Below, in pieces: positions 1 to 9,545 of a stretch of 54,678 nucleotides of DNA; the stretch's first letter is position 1; every line of letters begins with the position of its first letter. Position numbers and translations under genes: made by a program. Origin of the DNA: Acidimicrobiaceae bacterium (GTDB lineage Bacteria > Actinomycetota > Acidimicrobiia > Acidimicrobiales > Ilumatobacteraceae); NCBI GenBank assembly GCA_002698945.1, contig NZZV01000024.1, positions 1-54,678 of the forward strand. Reading direction: 5' to 3'. The notes beneath the pieces were generated by a model. That model was not told where the DNA came from. It worked only from the letters and a program-made list of their open reading frames with translations, and did not search any database.

Positions 1-90
1 CGCCGTCAACGTCGTCTTCCCATGATCGATATGACCCATCGTCCCGATGTTCACATGCGGCTTATTACGCTCGAACTTGGCCTTGCTCAT
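1..90 (-). CDS. tuf: elongation factor Tu, N-terminal 30 residues (cut by window edge)
   Basis: Read on the minus strand, the first codons encode a typical EF-Tu start, including [16 protein letters not shown], whose GHIDHGKT is the GTPase P-loop (G1). EF-Tu delivers aminoacyl-tRNA to the ribosome as a GTP complex. The ATG ends at 90. A GAGGG about 9 nt upstream (near 104-108) is a good ribosome-binding site, so this gene has a leader. It lies directly downstream of tRNA-Thr and tRNA-Met on the same strand, which suggests a shared tRNA-tuf transcript. The rest of the gene is outside the window. Confidence 0.95.
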   Translation of the reverse strand, partial: MSKAKFERNKPHVNIGTMGHIDHGKTTLTA

Positions 91-154
91 GCTGAAATTC
101 CCTCTGTCTGTGGTGTGTGTGGGATCGTGTGTGGCGGGACGGATGTCCAACCTC

Positions 155-231
155 TGGTAGCGCCGATCGGGATCGAACCGATGACCTTCCGATTATGAGC
201 CGGATGCTCTGACCAACTGAGCTACGGCGCC
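155..231 (-). tRNA. tRNA-Met (anticodon CAT)
   Basis: This is a complete cloverleaf on the minus strand. The 7-bp acceptor stem has a G1-U72 wobble, the D-arm reads TAGCTCAG, the anticodon loop is CTCATAA, the T-loop is TTCGATC, and the 3' CCA is encoded. The first base pair and the lack of GGG/CCC pairs in the anticodon stem argue against initiator tRNA. A CAT-anticodon tRNA-Ile (lysidine-modified) cannot be fully excluded. Confidence 0.92.
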
Positions 232-272
232 AGGCCTTGGCCCCCGTCCGGGCGTACCCGAACGGTTGGTCG

Positions 273-345
273 AGCCCTCTGTGGGAATCGAACCCACGAC
301 ACCAGCCTTACCATGGCTGTGCTCTGCCGACTGAGCTAAGAGGGC
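273..345 (-). tRNA. tRNA-Thr (anticodon GGT)
   Basis: This is a complete cloverleaf on the minus strand. The acceptor stem GCCCTCT pairs with AGAGGGC, the anticodon stem is CAGCC/GGCTG around loop ATGGTAA, and the T-loop is TTCGATT. The 3' CCA is not encoded, unlike in the neighbouring tRNA-Met. It is the first gene of the presumed tRNA-tuf unit. Confidence 0.95.
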
Positions 346-421
346 GTACCTCGCCGCCGGGCGGCGAACCGCTCGGCGACATGTTGTTCCGGAGCGCGGC
401 AGCGCCACGGACCGGCGTGCA

Positions 422-427
422 AGTGTA
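422..427 (-). promoter_or_regulatory. possible -10 box for the tRNA-Thr/tRNA-Met/tuf unit
   Basis: TACACT on the minus strand lies about 77 nt upstream of the tRNA-Thr 5' end. It fits the TANNNT consensus, but no convincing -35 was found, so the call rests on the hexamer and position alone. Confidence 0.3.
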
Positions 428-526
428 GCGGCGGCGACGGCGATCACACCGCGCGTTCCGGTGCGATTTCTTCCGCTCCGCAGGCGGCGAACGACCTGGT
501 CACCGGACGTATCGGCGTGCCGTCGC

Positions 527-532
527 TACGCT
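527..532 (+). promoter_or_regulatory. -10 box, leaderless promoter of the GNAT gene
   Basis: TACGCT lies 6 nt before the GTG at 539. There is no Shine-Dalgarno sequence, so the transcript probably begins at the start codon. Confidence 0.5.
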
Positions 533-538
533 GGCGCC

Positions 539-1051
539 GTGTCATCGGCCGGACATCCCATCGTGGTGCGACTCGCGACCCTGGCCGACGCCGGGGCGAT
601 CGCCGAGATCTACAACGCCGAGGTGACCGGATCGACCGCCACGTTCGACCTGGTCGAGCGAACGGTCGACGACCAACGACGCTGGCTGGCGGAACGGTCC
701 GGGGCGTTCGCCGCGGTCGTCGCCGTCGACGCCACCACCAAACAGGTCGTCGGCTTCGCGGCGCTGTCGCCCTACAAAGAACGCGCGGCGTATCGCACGA
801 CGGTGGAGAACTCGGTGTACGTCCACCGCGATCACCACCGCCGCGGCATCGCTCGGCTGCTGATGGAGTACCTGCTCGAGCGGGCGCGCGAGTCGGGGTT
901 CCACTCGATCATCGCCCGCGTCGAGGCCTCCGGCGAGGCGTCCCGTGCCCTCCACGAGTCGGTCGGCTTCGAGCTGGTCGGCGTCGAACGCGAAGTCGGC
1001 CGCAAGTTCAACCGCTGGCTGAGCGTGGCCGTCATGCAGCTCATGCTCTGA
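539..1051 (+). CDS. GNAT N-acetyltransferase (phosphinothricin/L-amino-acid acetyltransferase-like)
   Basis: A 170-residue protein with the complete GNAT fold. IYNAEV near the N-terminus and the acetyl-CoA pyrophosphate-binding segment HHRRGIARLL near residue 99 match the phosphinothricin/methionine-sulfone acetyltransferase (Pat/YncA) branch, as do ASGEASRALHESVGF and the conserved tail. Members transfer acetyl from acetyl-CoA to the amino group of glutamate analogues such as phosphinothricin or oxidised methionine; the natural substrate here is unknown. An upstream ATG at 461 would add 26 arginine-rich residues absent from the family, so the GTG at 539, preceded by a leaderless -10, is preferred. 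It converges on the giant secreted-protein gene with only 4 nt between the two stops. Confidence 0.88.
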   Translation: MSSAGHPIVVRLATLADAGAIAEIYNAEVTGSTATFDLVERTVDDQRRWLAERSGAFAAVVAVDATTKQVVGFAALSPYKERAAYRTTVENSVYVHRDHHRRGIARLLMEYLLERARESGFHSIIARVEASGEASRALHESVGFELVGVEREVGRKFNRWLSVAVMQLML

Positions 1052-1055
1052 CCGG

Positions 1056-4000
1056 TCACATCGCGCAGGCGACCCACGCCTCGGAGTCGAACACGTTGTC
1101 GCCGACGTCAAAGGGATGTCCCTCGGCGATGGTGGTCCCACCGCCGACCATGATGCTGAAGGCGTTGTAGTAGGAACCGGAGTCGTAGCCGGTGCCGATC
1201 TCGAAGCTGTCGAGGGGCCACGACAGCGGCACGGTGAGCACGAAAGCGCCATCCGAGAGGTCCGGGACGACCACTGTCGTCACGGCCCGGATACCACCGT
1301 CCGGATGCCGGGCGGTCAGCGTGGTGTCGAAGACCAACGGTCCCTCGGGCCACGGGCAACCCGTGCCGGTCGAGTATGCGGTCCCGGTCAGGGTGATCCA
1401 CGACTCGTCGTGGTCGAGGCTCCCGCTCTGGAACACGTCGTACAGCGACAACGACATCGGCAGGGCGAGTTCGGCAACGTCGAAACCGAGGTTGTAGGTC
1501 ACGCCGCTCTCGGGGAATGTGACGTCGAGCACGAGCACGTCGGCCGCGGTGGTGAAGGTGCCCTCGACGACGAAGGTCGACCCGTCGGGCTCGACCCGGG
1601 AATGCGTCACTGTTGCGCCGGCGTCGGTCAGCCCGTCGAACCCGGCGAGCTCGACCGCTCGCACGGCGAAGGTCGGGGTCTGGTCGAGACCCGTCAGGTC
1701 GAAGAATTCGCCGTCGATCGTGAAGTCGGGGGCGATCGTCGTCTGGTCGAAGTCGGTCCCGGTCGCGTCGGTGAAGCCCGGAGTGACGAGCGGGATCGCT
1801 GCCGCCGGCGCGGGGAACTGCGGCGTGACGACGATCTGATCGGCGCCCACGGGCAGGAAGATCTCCTGTTCGTAGCCGCCGTGCTCGTCGGTCGTGAGCT
1901 CGAAGGTGCCCGACTCCACCGTGTTACCACCGTCTGAGGTCACGTAGTCGAACGCAAGTCGCCGATCGGGAGTCGGCGTGCCGTTGTTGCTGACGGTGCC
2001 CTGCAGCAGGACGCTGGAGACCACGATCACCCACGTCGACTCGGTCGTCGTGCCGTGCACGGCCGCGGTCGTGTGGCTGATCGCATGTGTGTTGCCGCTC
2101 CCTCCGGTCGACAGCGTGAACGTCGCGGTGGTCGCGTCGGCGGGCAGCGTGATGTCGCGGACGAAGCTTCCGTCGGGCTGGACTGCCAAGTATACGTTGT
2201 CGGTCGCCACTACGTTCGAGTCGGCGTCCGTCGCGACCATCGACACGAGCCGACCCTGGCTCGAGGCTGCTCCTCGCTCTGTCAACGTGCCCACTACTTG
2301 GAGCCGGGTCTCGGCCTGGTCGTAGTCGACATCAGCGAACGTGTTCAGGCCTGGCGTCAGGCCCTCGAGCATCACTGGTTCACGGTCTCCGGGTTCGCCG
2401 ATCAGGAACTCGAGCCGGGCCGACGTCGAGTCGCTCGGCCCGACGGCCGTCAGCTCGTACTCACCGGTGATGCTGTCCCGATCGACATCGGCCGGCACTT
2501 CCACGTCACCGGCAGGGGTGATGAAAGAGACTCTGATCCCGAAGTACTGGTCGATGGGCTCGCCGTTCACCGTCATCGTCCCCGTCGCCCGGAGCACCGA
2601 GGACGCCGCGGCGGTGAAGTTCACCGTGTTGGCACCGGCAACGAGTTCGAACTCGTCGGTCTGCGTGTCGCTGTCGCCGCCGGGATCCCATGTGATCCGG
2701 AGGGCCGCAACGGTCGACGGATAGTGAAGCCGTGCGACGCGCAGCGTGCCCGATCCGTCGTCGGCCGCCGTCGCGCCTTCATCCCCGATGACGTCACCCT
2801 GTTCATCGAGCAGCTCGAGTACTAGGGGTGTCGCGGCGGTGACGATGCCACCCTCGTCGACAAGTTCGGCGGTGAGATCGACTGTCACCTCACCACCGAG
2901 TTCACCGCTGAAGTCCACCGGAACGATCCCGCCCACGATCTGTTCAGGATCGATGCTGCTGGTCCGGAACGCGGAGGGAACCGGTCCGGCTTCGAGGACG
3001 ATGTCGTACAGCTCGGCCGAGCGGGGGATGACGACGTTCGAGGTCGTGAAGATCGTGCCACTCGCGTTCACGACCGCATTCCCGGTCGCGGTGAACGATC
3101 TCTGCCCGAACGCCCCCTGGGACGTTCCTGTCGCCCGCACCGTGTAGGTGCCGGGATCGATCGGCTGTCCACCGCGGGTGATCGTGCCAACGGGTTCGGC
3201 CACGGTCGGGCTGTAGTCGTCGTCGAGACCGACGAGGTACGGACCGGCGGTGAGGTCGGTGAGCCGCACGTAGACACGGTCGAGTGCCTCGGGAACGACC
3301 CGGCTGATCGCGACCGAGGCGACGTTGGTCGGCACGGAGATAGTCGTGCCGAACCTGCCGTTCTCGTCGAGCGTGACGGTCGCCGTGCGTTCCGAGGTCG
3401 GCCCGGAGTTCAGATCGATGTGGTTGCCGGCGGCATCGCGACCCGAGACGGCGACGAGTTCGCTCCCCGTCGGGACGGCCCCGTCGGTGAGCAGGATGCC
3501 GGAGATCTGCAGGTCGACCATCTCGAATCCGAAGTCCCACGTCGGCTCGTTGATCCCGGGGACGAGTCCGGACAGCACCGTCGACGGGTAGTTCGGCTGG
3601 TACTCGCCGACGATGGCGGTGGCCACGACCGACGTGACGTCCTGGCCGAACTCGACGGCGACCTCGTAGACGCCGTCGATGACGCTGACGTTACGGCCCA
3701 CCGTCGTGCCGATGTCGGGATCCAAGTTGATCTGGGCGGAGCCGGTGTACGGCGCCCCGTTGCGCTCCACACGGCCCGACAGCACCACGACCGGTGCGGT
3801 CAGGTCGATCGGGAACGTCACGTCGTTCGGCCCGTTGACGAGCCCGTTCACGGTCACCTCCGGATTGTTCGGTGATCCGAGCAACGCGGTGACGGTGGCG
3901 TCGGTGGCTCCGCTCGCGAGGTGAACGGTCGCGGCGAACCGATCGTCGACGACGGGCACATTGTTGACATCGAACGGGCTGACGCCGTCGTCGACGCGGA

Positions 4001-7000
4001 ACGAGACCCGACTCGGGACCCGTTGCCCGGTCGCGGCGAAGGTGCCGACGAGGTCGAGTACCGGCGCGTCCATCACGACGTCGTAGGTGACCGCATAGGG
4101 GTACTCGAGCGTCGCGGGATCCGGGAGGTCGAGAACCACCGGGGCGCTGCGTCGGCTTCCGAGCGTGGTGTCCAACGACGCGGACGTGGCGTCGTCGGCA
4201 AGGTAGACGTAGTGCTCGTACGAGCCGTCCGAGTCGAGTTCGATCGGAGGTCGGGCCCACCAGTTCCCGTTGGGACCGGTTTGGCGCACGAACGTCCGCA
4301 ACTCGAGCGGCTCGCCACCGTTGTACCGCATGGTGCCGGTGAGGTCGAGCCGCCGCGGCGTCGCGTCGAGCACGATCGACCGATCGTTGACACCCGGGAC
4401 GAGGCCGACCAGCGACACCTCGGCGCCCGACTGGGTGCGGGCGATCACCTCGTCGACGTCGGGCGGGACGACGACGGGGACGCGACCGTCGTCACCGGGG
4501 AACGCGCCGCTGACCGGATCGAGCTGCAGACGCTGGGCGATATCGACGACGGTGACACCGGACGAGTCCTCGGCGAGCACTCGCAACGTCTCGTCGGTCC
4601 GGACGACTTCGCCATACTCGGTGATGACACCGTGCAGCGCCAGAACCCGGGTGTCGGACGCCCCGATCGAGAGGTTCGCGATCTCGGTGGCGGTCCGCGC
4701 GTAGCCGGCCACCTCGTCGAAGTGCACGGTCGTCGACGAGGCCGTCCCGTCGACGGCTACGTCGACGACGAACGGGAGGGCCGGGTCGTCGGCGTCGAGA
4801 TCGGGCAGCAGTTCGCAGGCGTAGTCGCCCGACGGGTTCACTACTGCCTCGCAGTCGGCGAAGCCGGGGCTGGAGACGACGACCGTCGAGCCGCTCGCGC
4901 CGAGCCCGAACGGATCGACCTGGACCGCACCTCGGATCAGGTACGAGCATCCGAATTCGGTCAGGTCGGACGGTTCACGGCCGATCGCCAACTCCATCGC
5001 GATCACGTTGACCGTGTAGCTGTCGGCCGAGTCGCTGGAGCAGCGCGCACCCAGCTGGTCGAGCAGCAGTCGGGCCTCGGCGCGGAACGGTTCGAGGAAC
5101 TCGCTGGCCGCCGGGGGCCGGTTCGGCTGGTCGAAGACCGGGTGGGGAACCGTGAAGGGCGAGTCGTCGAGGTCGGTGATCCGCCAGGAGTCGGTGAACC
5201 GGTACATGTCGATGTCGTGCTCGCGGACCACGTCCAGCGTGAGGAACTCATCGGTGTCGCGAACGAGGAACTCATCGGTCACATCGTCGTTGTTCGACCC
5301 GAAGAGACCCCGCATCGGTGTCGCTTCGTCCACGTCGAGACTCAGGTCGAAGAACGGTTCGTAGTTGCCGCAGCCCAGGCACCGACCGGGGTACGACTCC
5401 ATCGTCAGTTGCGGGGTCGCGACGGTGAGCCGTCCTCCACTGACCGTCACGTCGACGCCGCCCGTCAGGCGGTATGTTCCGCTCGTCGTCGGAACGTCGA
5501 CGCCGTCGATGATCACCCGCACGTCCGGACGACGATGATGCTCGATCACGTGGCCCTCGGCTTCGACCGCGAGCGAGATGTTGACCGTCAGCCAACCGGG
5601 AAGCCCCGTCTCGCTCGGCTTGTAGCTGTCGAACCGTCCGACGACACGGGTCGAACCGTCGCCGGTCTCGGCGTACACGTACTCGCCGACCACCATCGGG
5701 GAGTATCCGACCCCGTCGAAGGTCCCGAGGTGCGGCTCGCCCCTGCTGGTCGCCGGCCGCCGCTTGCAGGTCTTGTGCACCGGATCGCGTCCCGGCCGCT
5801 CCGAGAGGACCACCGTGATGCTGTCTTCGCCACGGTCGCCGGCGGTGACCGTGGCCGTTCTCGTCTCGCGGGGCAACGCCTCGATCCCAGGCGTCCCTCC
5901 ACACCGTGCGGGGATGACCGCCGCGACTCGGTCGTCGGCGGCCGACCGCACCGTGAACGTCTGCAGCTCGTCGGCAGGTTCGAGGCTCCCTGACTGATCC
6001 GGGTCGACGAACCCGGTCGCTTCCCACTGGACGTCAGCCGATCCAGCAGTCTCGACGGTGAACATCGCACCGGCGTCCACCTCGTCCTCGACGATGTCGA
6101 CGTGCTCGTCGGTGCAGTCGACCGACGGCAACATCGCCGCCGTGTCGGCACCGTCGACTCGCACGTCATAGATCGGATCGATGGGCGTGAGCTCGTCCGG
6201 ATCGACGTCCGGACAGATCAGGTGAACGTCGAGTTCGAGTTCCTCGGGCTCGTCGAGGGTGCCCTCGCCGAAGGTGCCCGTAGCCGGGGTGATGCTGATC
6301 GTGTACCCATCCGGAAGCGGTTCTCGGATCTCGAACGCCCACGTCTCGTCCTCGTAGCCGTACTGCGACATCGTGACTGTCGCGTCGGGGTGAAAACGGT
6401 TCAACACGGGGTCGGCCGGTGCGAGTTCGACGAGCCGATCGCACGTCAGCGCGAACTCGCCGGCCCACATCGGGAACGTCGGTCCGGCGGTGAACACCTC
6501 CTTCTCACCGATCAACCGGATCTTCTCGCCCTCGCGGAACTTCGAGCACAGTTCGGTGTCGACGGTGAACGACGACGACAGCTTCAGCCCGGCGACGGCC
6601 CAGAAGGTCGGGTTGCCGCTGCCGTTCGTCAGTTCGTCCCACGAGTCACCCGAACCGATGTACGCAGTCACGTCGTCGGGTTCGAAGTTGCCGCCGACCG
6701 CCGTCGACGGTGTCATCGTGGTCTCGACGAGCACGATGTCGCCGACGCCGACCTCGGCGGTTGGGCTGGCTGCGACGACGGGGTCGTCGGTGTCGACCGT
6801 GAGGGAGATGTTGCCGGCACCCGGCATCTCGATCAGCGGAAGCGTGCGCTCGGCCTCGTAGATCGTGAGGGGCAACGCCTGGATCGCGATCTGGAACACG
6901 GTTCGCAGGCTGTCGACCAGATCGTCGGTCACTCCGATCGCCAGCGCAGCCTTCGCCTCGGCCTTGGTGTCGGACTGCGGCGACGGCTTCCCGAAGATGT

Positions 7001-9536
7001 TGGCGGTGTTCTCGACGCCGAACGACAGCTTGGGGCCGATCGACATCTCGACCGCCGTGACCTTCCCGAGGTCAGGCCGCTGGAGCACCTTACCGAACGC
7101 CTTGCTGAAGGCGCCTCCGATTCGGGTGAAGGGCGTCGCCGTCAACGACACGCCGACCTCGGCTTCGCCACGGAGTGCGGGCCCCATGCCGGTGAACAGA
7201 TCGACGTCGGACGCGTTCAGGTTGCACATCTCCTCGAACGACTTCGTTCCGAGGTGCTCGGAAGTCGACCTGGTGGTGATCGCGCCGGAAGCGACGTCGC
7301 GGATCATCAGGAACTCGAGGCGAAAGCCGGCGTCGAGCTTGCAGCCGGGTTTCATCTCGAACTGAGGTCCGGCACTGGCCTTGAGCGCTGCCGCGATAGC
7401 GCCATCGACCTGGATGCCTGCCGTGACGACGGCGGAGATCGGATTGGGTGGCACCGGCTCGAAGTCGGCCAGTCGCACGCCGCAGCTGATCTCACCGATC
7501 GCGGTCGGTGTGAGCTTGAGCTCCGCCGTCAGATCGACCGTGAGCATGAATCCGAACTCGAAGTTGATGCTGTCGGACGGGTTGGATCCCCCGATCTCGA
7601 CGTCGATCCCGCGCCCGATGCGTTTGACGGTCGCCACGTTGTTCTTCGCCAGCTTGACTTCGCCGAGGGTCAGCGAGCCGCTGATGTCGCACGGTCCGGC
7701 CTCGATCTCGGGGAGCCGCTCCGTCGACCTGAAGCCGGTCGGCGCTGCCACGAGCTCATCGTCCACCTCGACCTCGACCGTCGTGTCGATGCCGAGGGCC
7801 TCGAGCTCGTCGAACGACATGCCGGTGTTCAGGATCGCGAACAAGTCGAACAGACTGGCGTGGGTGATGACGACCAGCGTCGCCCCGTTGCGCGTCTCGG
7901 TACGGACCACCTCACCCGAGATCGGCAACTCCCCGTACGACGCCACCAACGATCCCACCGCCGGCGCCGGGCCGCGCATGACGAACGAGTACTGGTCGAG
8001 CGCTCCCGACGAGTCATGGGCCACCGTCGCCAGCAGTTCGTCCCGGGTGAACGGAGCGGCATCCGCGAGCGTGCCGGTCGTCGATGGGAATGCGATGTCG
8101 TCGGGGTGGATGTCGATGACACCGTCGTTGAGCCGTGCGTTCGTGACCCAGAGCGGCCCGGCAGTGACACCCTCGACGTCGACCACGACGACGGTCTCAC
8201 CGGTACCCGATCCGCTGACGCCGACGATCGTGCCGTCGGGACGCAACTCGAGTTCGACATCTGCGGCGCCGCGGACGCGCAGCTCCGCCGAAGCCGGAAC
8301 GGCGCGACCGGTGCGCTGGCCGTTGGAACCGTAGTGCACCAACTGGGCGCGACGCTCCAGACCAGGAGCCGTGAACGTCAGTGCGCCTGGCACGATCTGC
8401 CAACCGGGCTCAGCCGTGTCGGGGATCGCGAATGTCGGGACCACGCCCGGTGGCGTCGCACCGCCGGCGGAGTCGTCAGTCGCTTCGCCGATGTAGCCGA
8501 CCACGTCGACCACCAGATGCGACTCCGCGAACGAGAACACACACACCCTCCCCCGCGACGACACCTTCGCGATCACCTCGTTCGCCACCACCGAACCAGC
8601 CACATAATTCAACGCCGACGCCCGCGGCGTCGACCCGCACGGAAACACCGTCAGATGCCCCGCACCCGACGGCGCCACCGCCGTCACGTTCAGCACCACC
8701 GCCGACACACCATCAGCCGGCACACCACCACGACCCAACACATCGACCGTCAACACCCCACCAGCCGCCACCGGCCCATCACCTTCGAACTCACCATCCA
8801 CCGTCACGTTGTTCACACCCGACCGCGAATCCACCAACCGCTCCGGAGACAACGACACCACACCACCACCACCAGCAGCAGCAGCACCGACATCAACCGT
8901 CCCGGCCGAGCCGTCGGTGACGTAGCCGACCACGTCCACCACCAGATGCGACTCCGCGAACGAGAACACACACACCCTCCCCCGCGACGACACCTTCGCG
9001 ATCACCTCGTTCGCCACCACCGAACCAGCCACATAGTTCAACGACGACGACTGCGGCGTCGACCCACAGGGAAACACCGAAAGATGCCCCGCAGCAGACG
9101 GCGCCACCGCCGTCACGTTCAACACCACCGCCGACACACCATCAGCAGGCACACCACCACGCCCCAACACATCGACCGTCAACACCCCACCAGCCGCCAC
9201 CCGACCAACACCTTCGAACTCACCATCCACCGTCACGTTGTTCACACCCGACCGCGAATCCACCAACCGCTCCGGAGACAACGACACCACACCACCAGCC
9301 ACATCCGTGCGACCGGCCACCTCGACCGACTCGACCGGCTCGCTGGACACGGTGACGTCGGTCGCCGCTGCAACCGGATCGACGACGTCGGTCGACTGCT
9401 GCGGCTCCGACACGTCGGAGGTCGCCGCCTGGACGCCGGCGCCGAACGCCAACACGGACGGTATCGCCAGCGATGCTGCGATCGTGACCGCACACGCCGT
9501 CCGACATCGCCCGATGATCAACTTCCGACCCGCCAC
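1056..9536 (-). CDS. giant secreted multidomain protein with VWD-like domain and C-terminal beta-repeats
   Basis: About 2,826 aa, starting at a GTG with GGAGG 4 nt upstream. Upstream in-frame ATGs lie in the divergent promoter region and are rejected. Residues 1-37 form a Sec signal peptide. Residues about 80-205 and 224-348 are two nearly identical copies of a beta-rich domain found in actinobacterial secreted proteins (PERLVDSRSG start, HLVVDVVGY end). Around residues 1265-1460 is a von Willebrand type D-like module (GEPHLGTFDG, later GLFGSNNDDVTDEF). From about residue 1725 to the end, roughly eleven units of about 100 residues each begin with a strand of type LxGTxxxNGxP, resembling carboxypeptidase-regulatory/prealbumin-like folds. 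There is no LPXTG motif or C-terminal membrane anchor. A surface or adhesive/matrix role is inferred; no enzyme domain was recognised. Confidence 0.85.
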   Translation of the reverse strand: MAGRKLIIGRCRTACAVTIAASLAIPSVLAFGAGVQAATSDVSEPQQSTDVVDPVAAATDVTVSSEPVESVEVAGRTDVAGGVVSLSPERLVDSRSGVNNVTVDGEFEGVGRVAAGGVLTVDVLGRGGVPADGVSAVVLNVTAVAPSAAGHLSVFPCGSTPQSSSLNYVAGSVVANEVIAKVSSRGRVCVFSFAESHLVVDVVGYVTDGSAGTVDVGAAAAGGGGVVSLSPERLVDSRSGVNNVTVDGEFEGDGPVAAGGVLTVDVLGRGGVPADGVSAVVLNVTAVAPSGAGHLTVFPCGSTPRASALNYVAGSVVANEVIAKVSSRGRVCVFSFAESHLVVDVVGYIGEATDDSAGGATPPGVVPTFAIPDTAEPGWQIVPGALTFTAPGLERRAQLVHYGSNGQRTGRAVPASAELRVRGAADVELELRPDGTIVGVSGSGTGETVVVVDVEGVTAGPLWVTNARLNDGVIDIHPDDIAFPSTTGTLADAAPFTRDELLATVAHDSSGALDQYSFVMRGPAPAVGSLVASYGELPISGEVVRTETRNGATLVVITHASLFDLFAILNTGMSFDELEALGIDTTVEVEVDDELVAAPTGFRSTERLPEIEAGPCDISGSLTLGEVKLAKNNVATVKRIGRGIDVEIGGSNPSDSINFEFGFMLTVDLTAELKLTPTAIGEISCGVRLADFEPVPPNPISAVVTAGIQVDGAIAAALKASAGPQFEMKPGCKLDAGFRLEFLMIRDVASGAITTRSTSEHLGTKSFEEMCNLNASDVDLFTGMGPALRGEAEVGVSLTATPFTRIGGAFSKAFGKVLQRPDLGKVTAVEMSIGPKLSFGVENTANIFGKPSPQSDTKAEAKAALAIGVTDDLVDSLRTVFQIAIQALPLTIYEAERTLPLIEMPGAGNISLTVDTDDPVVAASPTAEVGVGDIVLVETTMTPSTAVGGNFEPDDVTAYIGSGDSWDELTNGSGNPTFWAVAGLKLSSSFTVDTELCSKFREGEKIRLIGEKEVFTAGPTFPMWAGEFALTCDRLVELAPADPVLNRFHPDATVTMSQYGYEDETWAFEIREPLPDGYTISITPATGTFGEGTLDEPEELELDVHLICPDVDPDELTPIDPIYDVRVDGADTAAMLPSVDCTDEHVDIVEDEVDAGAMFTVETAGSADVQWEATGFVDPDQSGSLEPADELQTFTVRSAADDRVAAVIPARCGGTPGIEALPRETRTATVTAGDRGEDSITVVLSERPGRDPVHKTCKRRPATSRGEPHLGTFDGVGYSPMVVGEYVYAETGDGSTRVVGRFDSYKPSETGLPGWLTVNISLAVEAEGHVIEHHRRPDVRVIIDGVDVPTTSGTYRLTGGVDVTVSGGRLTVATPQLTMESYPGRCLGCGNYEPFFDLSLDVDEATPMRGLFGSNNDDVTDEFLVRDTDEFLTLDVVREHDIDMYRFTDSWRITDLDDSPFTVPHPVFDQPNRPPAASEFLEPFRAEARLLLDQLGARCSSDSADSYTVNVIAMELAIGREPSDLTEFGCSYLIRGAVQVDPFGLGASGSTVVVSSPGFADCEAVVNPSGDYACELLPDLDADDPALPFVVDVAVDGTASSTTVHFDEVAGYARTATEIANLSIGASDTRVLALHGVITEYGEVVRTDETLRVLAEDSSGVTVVDIAQRLQLDPVSGAFPGDDGRVPVVVPPDVDEVIARTQSGAEVSLVGLVPGVNDRSIVLDATPRRLDLTGTMRYNGGEPLELRTFVRQTGPNGNWWARPPIELDSDGSYEHYVYLADDATSASLDTTLGSRRSAPVVLDLPDPATLEYPYAVTYDVVMDAPVLDLVGTFAATGQRVPSRVSFRVDDGVSPFDVNNVPVVDDRFAATVHLASGATDATVTALLGSPNNPEVTVNGLVNGPNDVTFPIDLTAPVVVLSGRVERNGAPYTGSAQINLDPDIGTTVGRNVSVIDGVYEVAVEFGQDVTSVVATAIVGEYQPNYPSTVLSGLVPGINEPTWDFGFEMVDLQISGILLTDGAVPTGSELVAVSGRDAAGNHIDLNSGPTSERTATVTLDENGRFGTTISVPTNVASVAISRVVPEALDRVYVRLTDLTAGPYLVGLDDDYSPTVAEPVGTITRGGQPIDPGTYTVRATGTSQGAFGQRSFTATGNAVVNASGTIFTTSNVVIPRSAELYDIVLEAGPVPSAFRTSSIDPEQIVGGIVPVDFSGELGGEVTVDLTAELVDEGGIVTAATPLVLELLDEQGDVIGDEGATAADDGSGTLRVARLHYPSTVAALRITWDPGGDSDTQTDEFELVAGANTVNFTAAASSVLRATGTMTVNGEPIDQYFGIRVSFITPAGDVEVPADVDRDSITGEYELTAVGPSDSTSARLEFLIGEPGDREPVMLEGLTPGLNTFADVDYDQAETRLQVVGTLTERGAASSQGRLVSMVATDADSNVVATDNVYLAVQPDGSFVRDITLPADATTATFTLSTGGSGNTHAISHTTAAVHGTTTESTWVIVVSSVLLQGTVSNNGTPTPDRRLAFDYVTSDGGNTVESGTFELTTDEHGGYEQEIFLPVGADQIVVTPQFPAPAAAIPLVTPGFTDATGTDFDQTTIAPDFTIDGEFFDLTGLDQTPTFAVRAVELAGFDGLTDAGATVTHSRVEPDGSTFVVEGTFTTAADVLVLDVTFPESGVTYNLGFDVAELALPMSLSLYDVFQSGSLDHDESWITLTGTAYSTGTGCPWPEGPLVFDTTLTARHPDGGIRAVTTVVVPDLSDGAFVLTVPLSWPLDSFEIGTGYDSGSYYNAFSIMVGGGTTIAEGHPFDVGDNVFDSEAWVACAM
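8493..8867. repeat. 375-bp in-gene direct repeat, copy A
   Basis: It encodes the second N-terminal beta-domain of the giant secreted protein. It matches copy B (8922-9296) almost base for base at a constant 429-bp (143-codon) offset, so the array stays in frame. The few differences are mostly single bases, which suggests recent duplication or ongoing gene conversion. Confidence 0.95.
8922..9296. repeat. 375-bp in-gene direct repeat, copy B
   Basis: It encodes the first N-terminal beta-domain of the giant secreted protein. It is the partner of copy A and is separated from it by a 54-bp low-complexity Ala/Gly linker coding segment. Confidence 0.95.
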
Positions 9537-9540
9537 GGAT

Positions 9541-9545
9541 CCTCC
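9541..9545 (-). promoter_or_regulatory. ribosome-binding site of the giant secreted protein gene
   Basis: A perfect GGAGG on the minus strand, 4 nt upstream of the GTG at 9536. It decides the start codon and implies a leader of about 130 nt from the proposed promoter. Confidence 0.75.

Noticed and set aside
155-231. Initiator tRNA-Met
   Set aside because: The first acceptor pair is G-U rather than a C-A mismatch, and the three G-C pairs typical of the initiator anticodon stem are missing.
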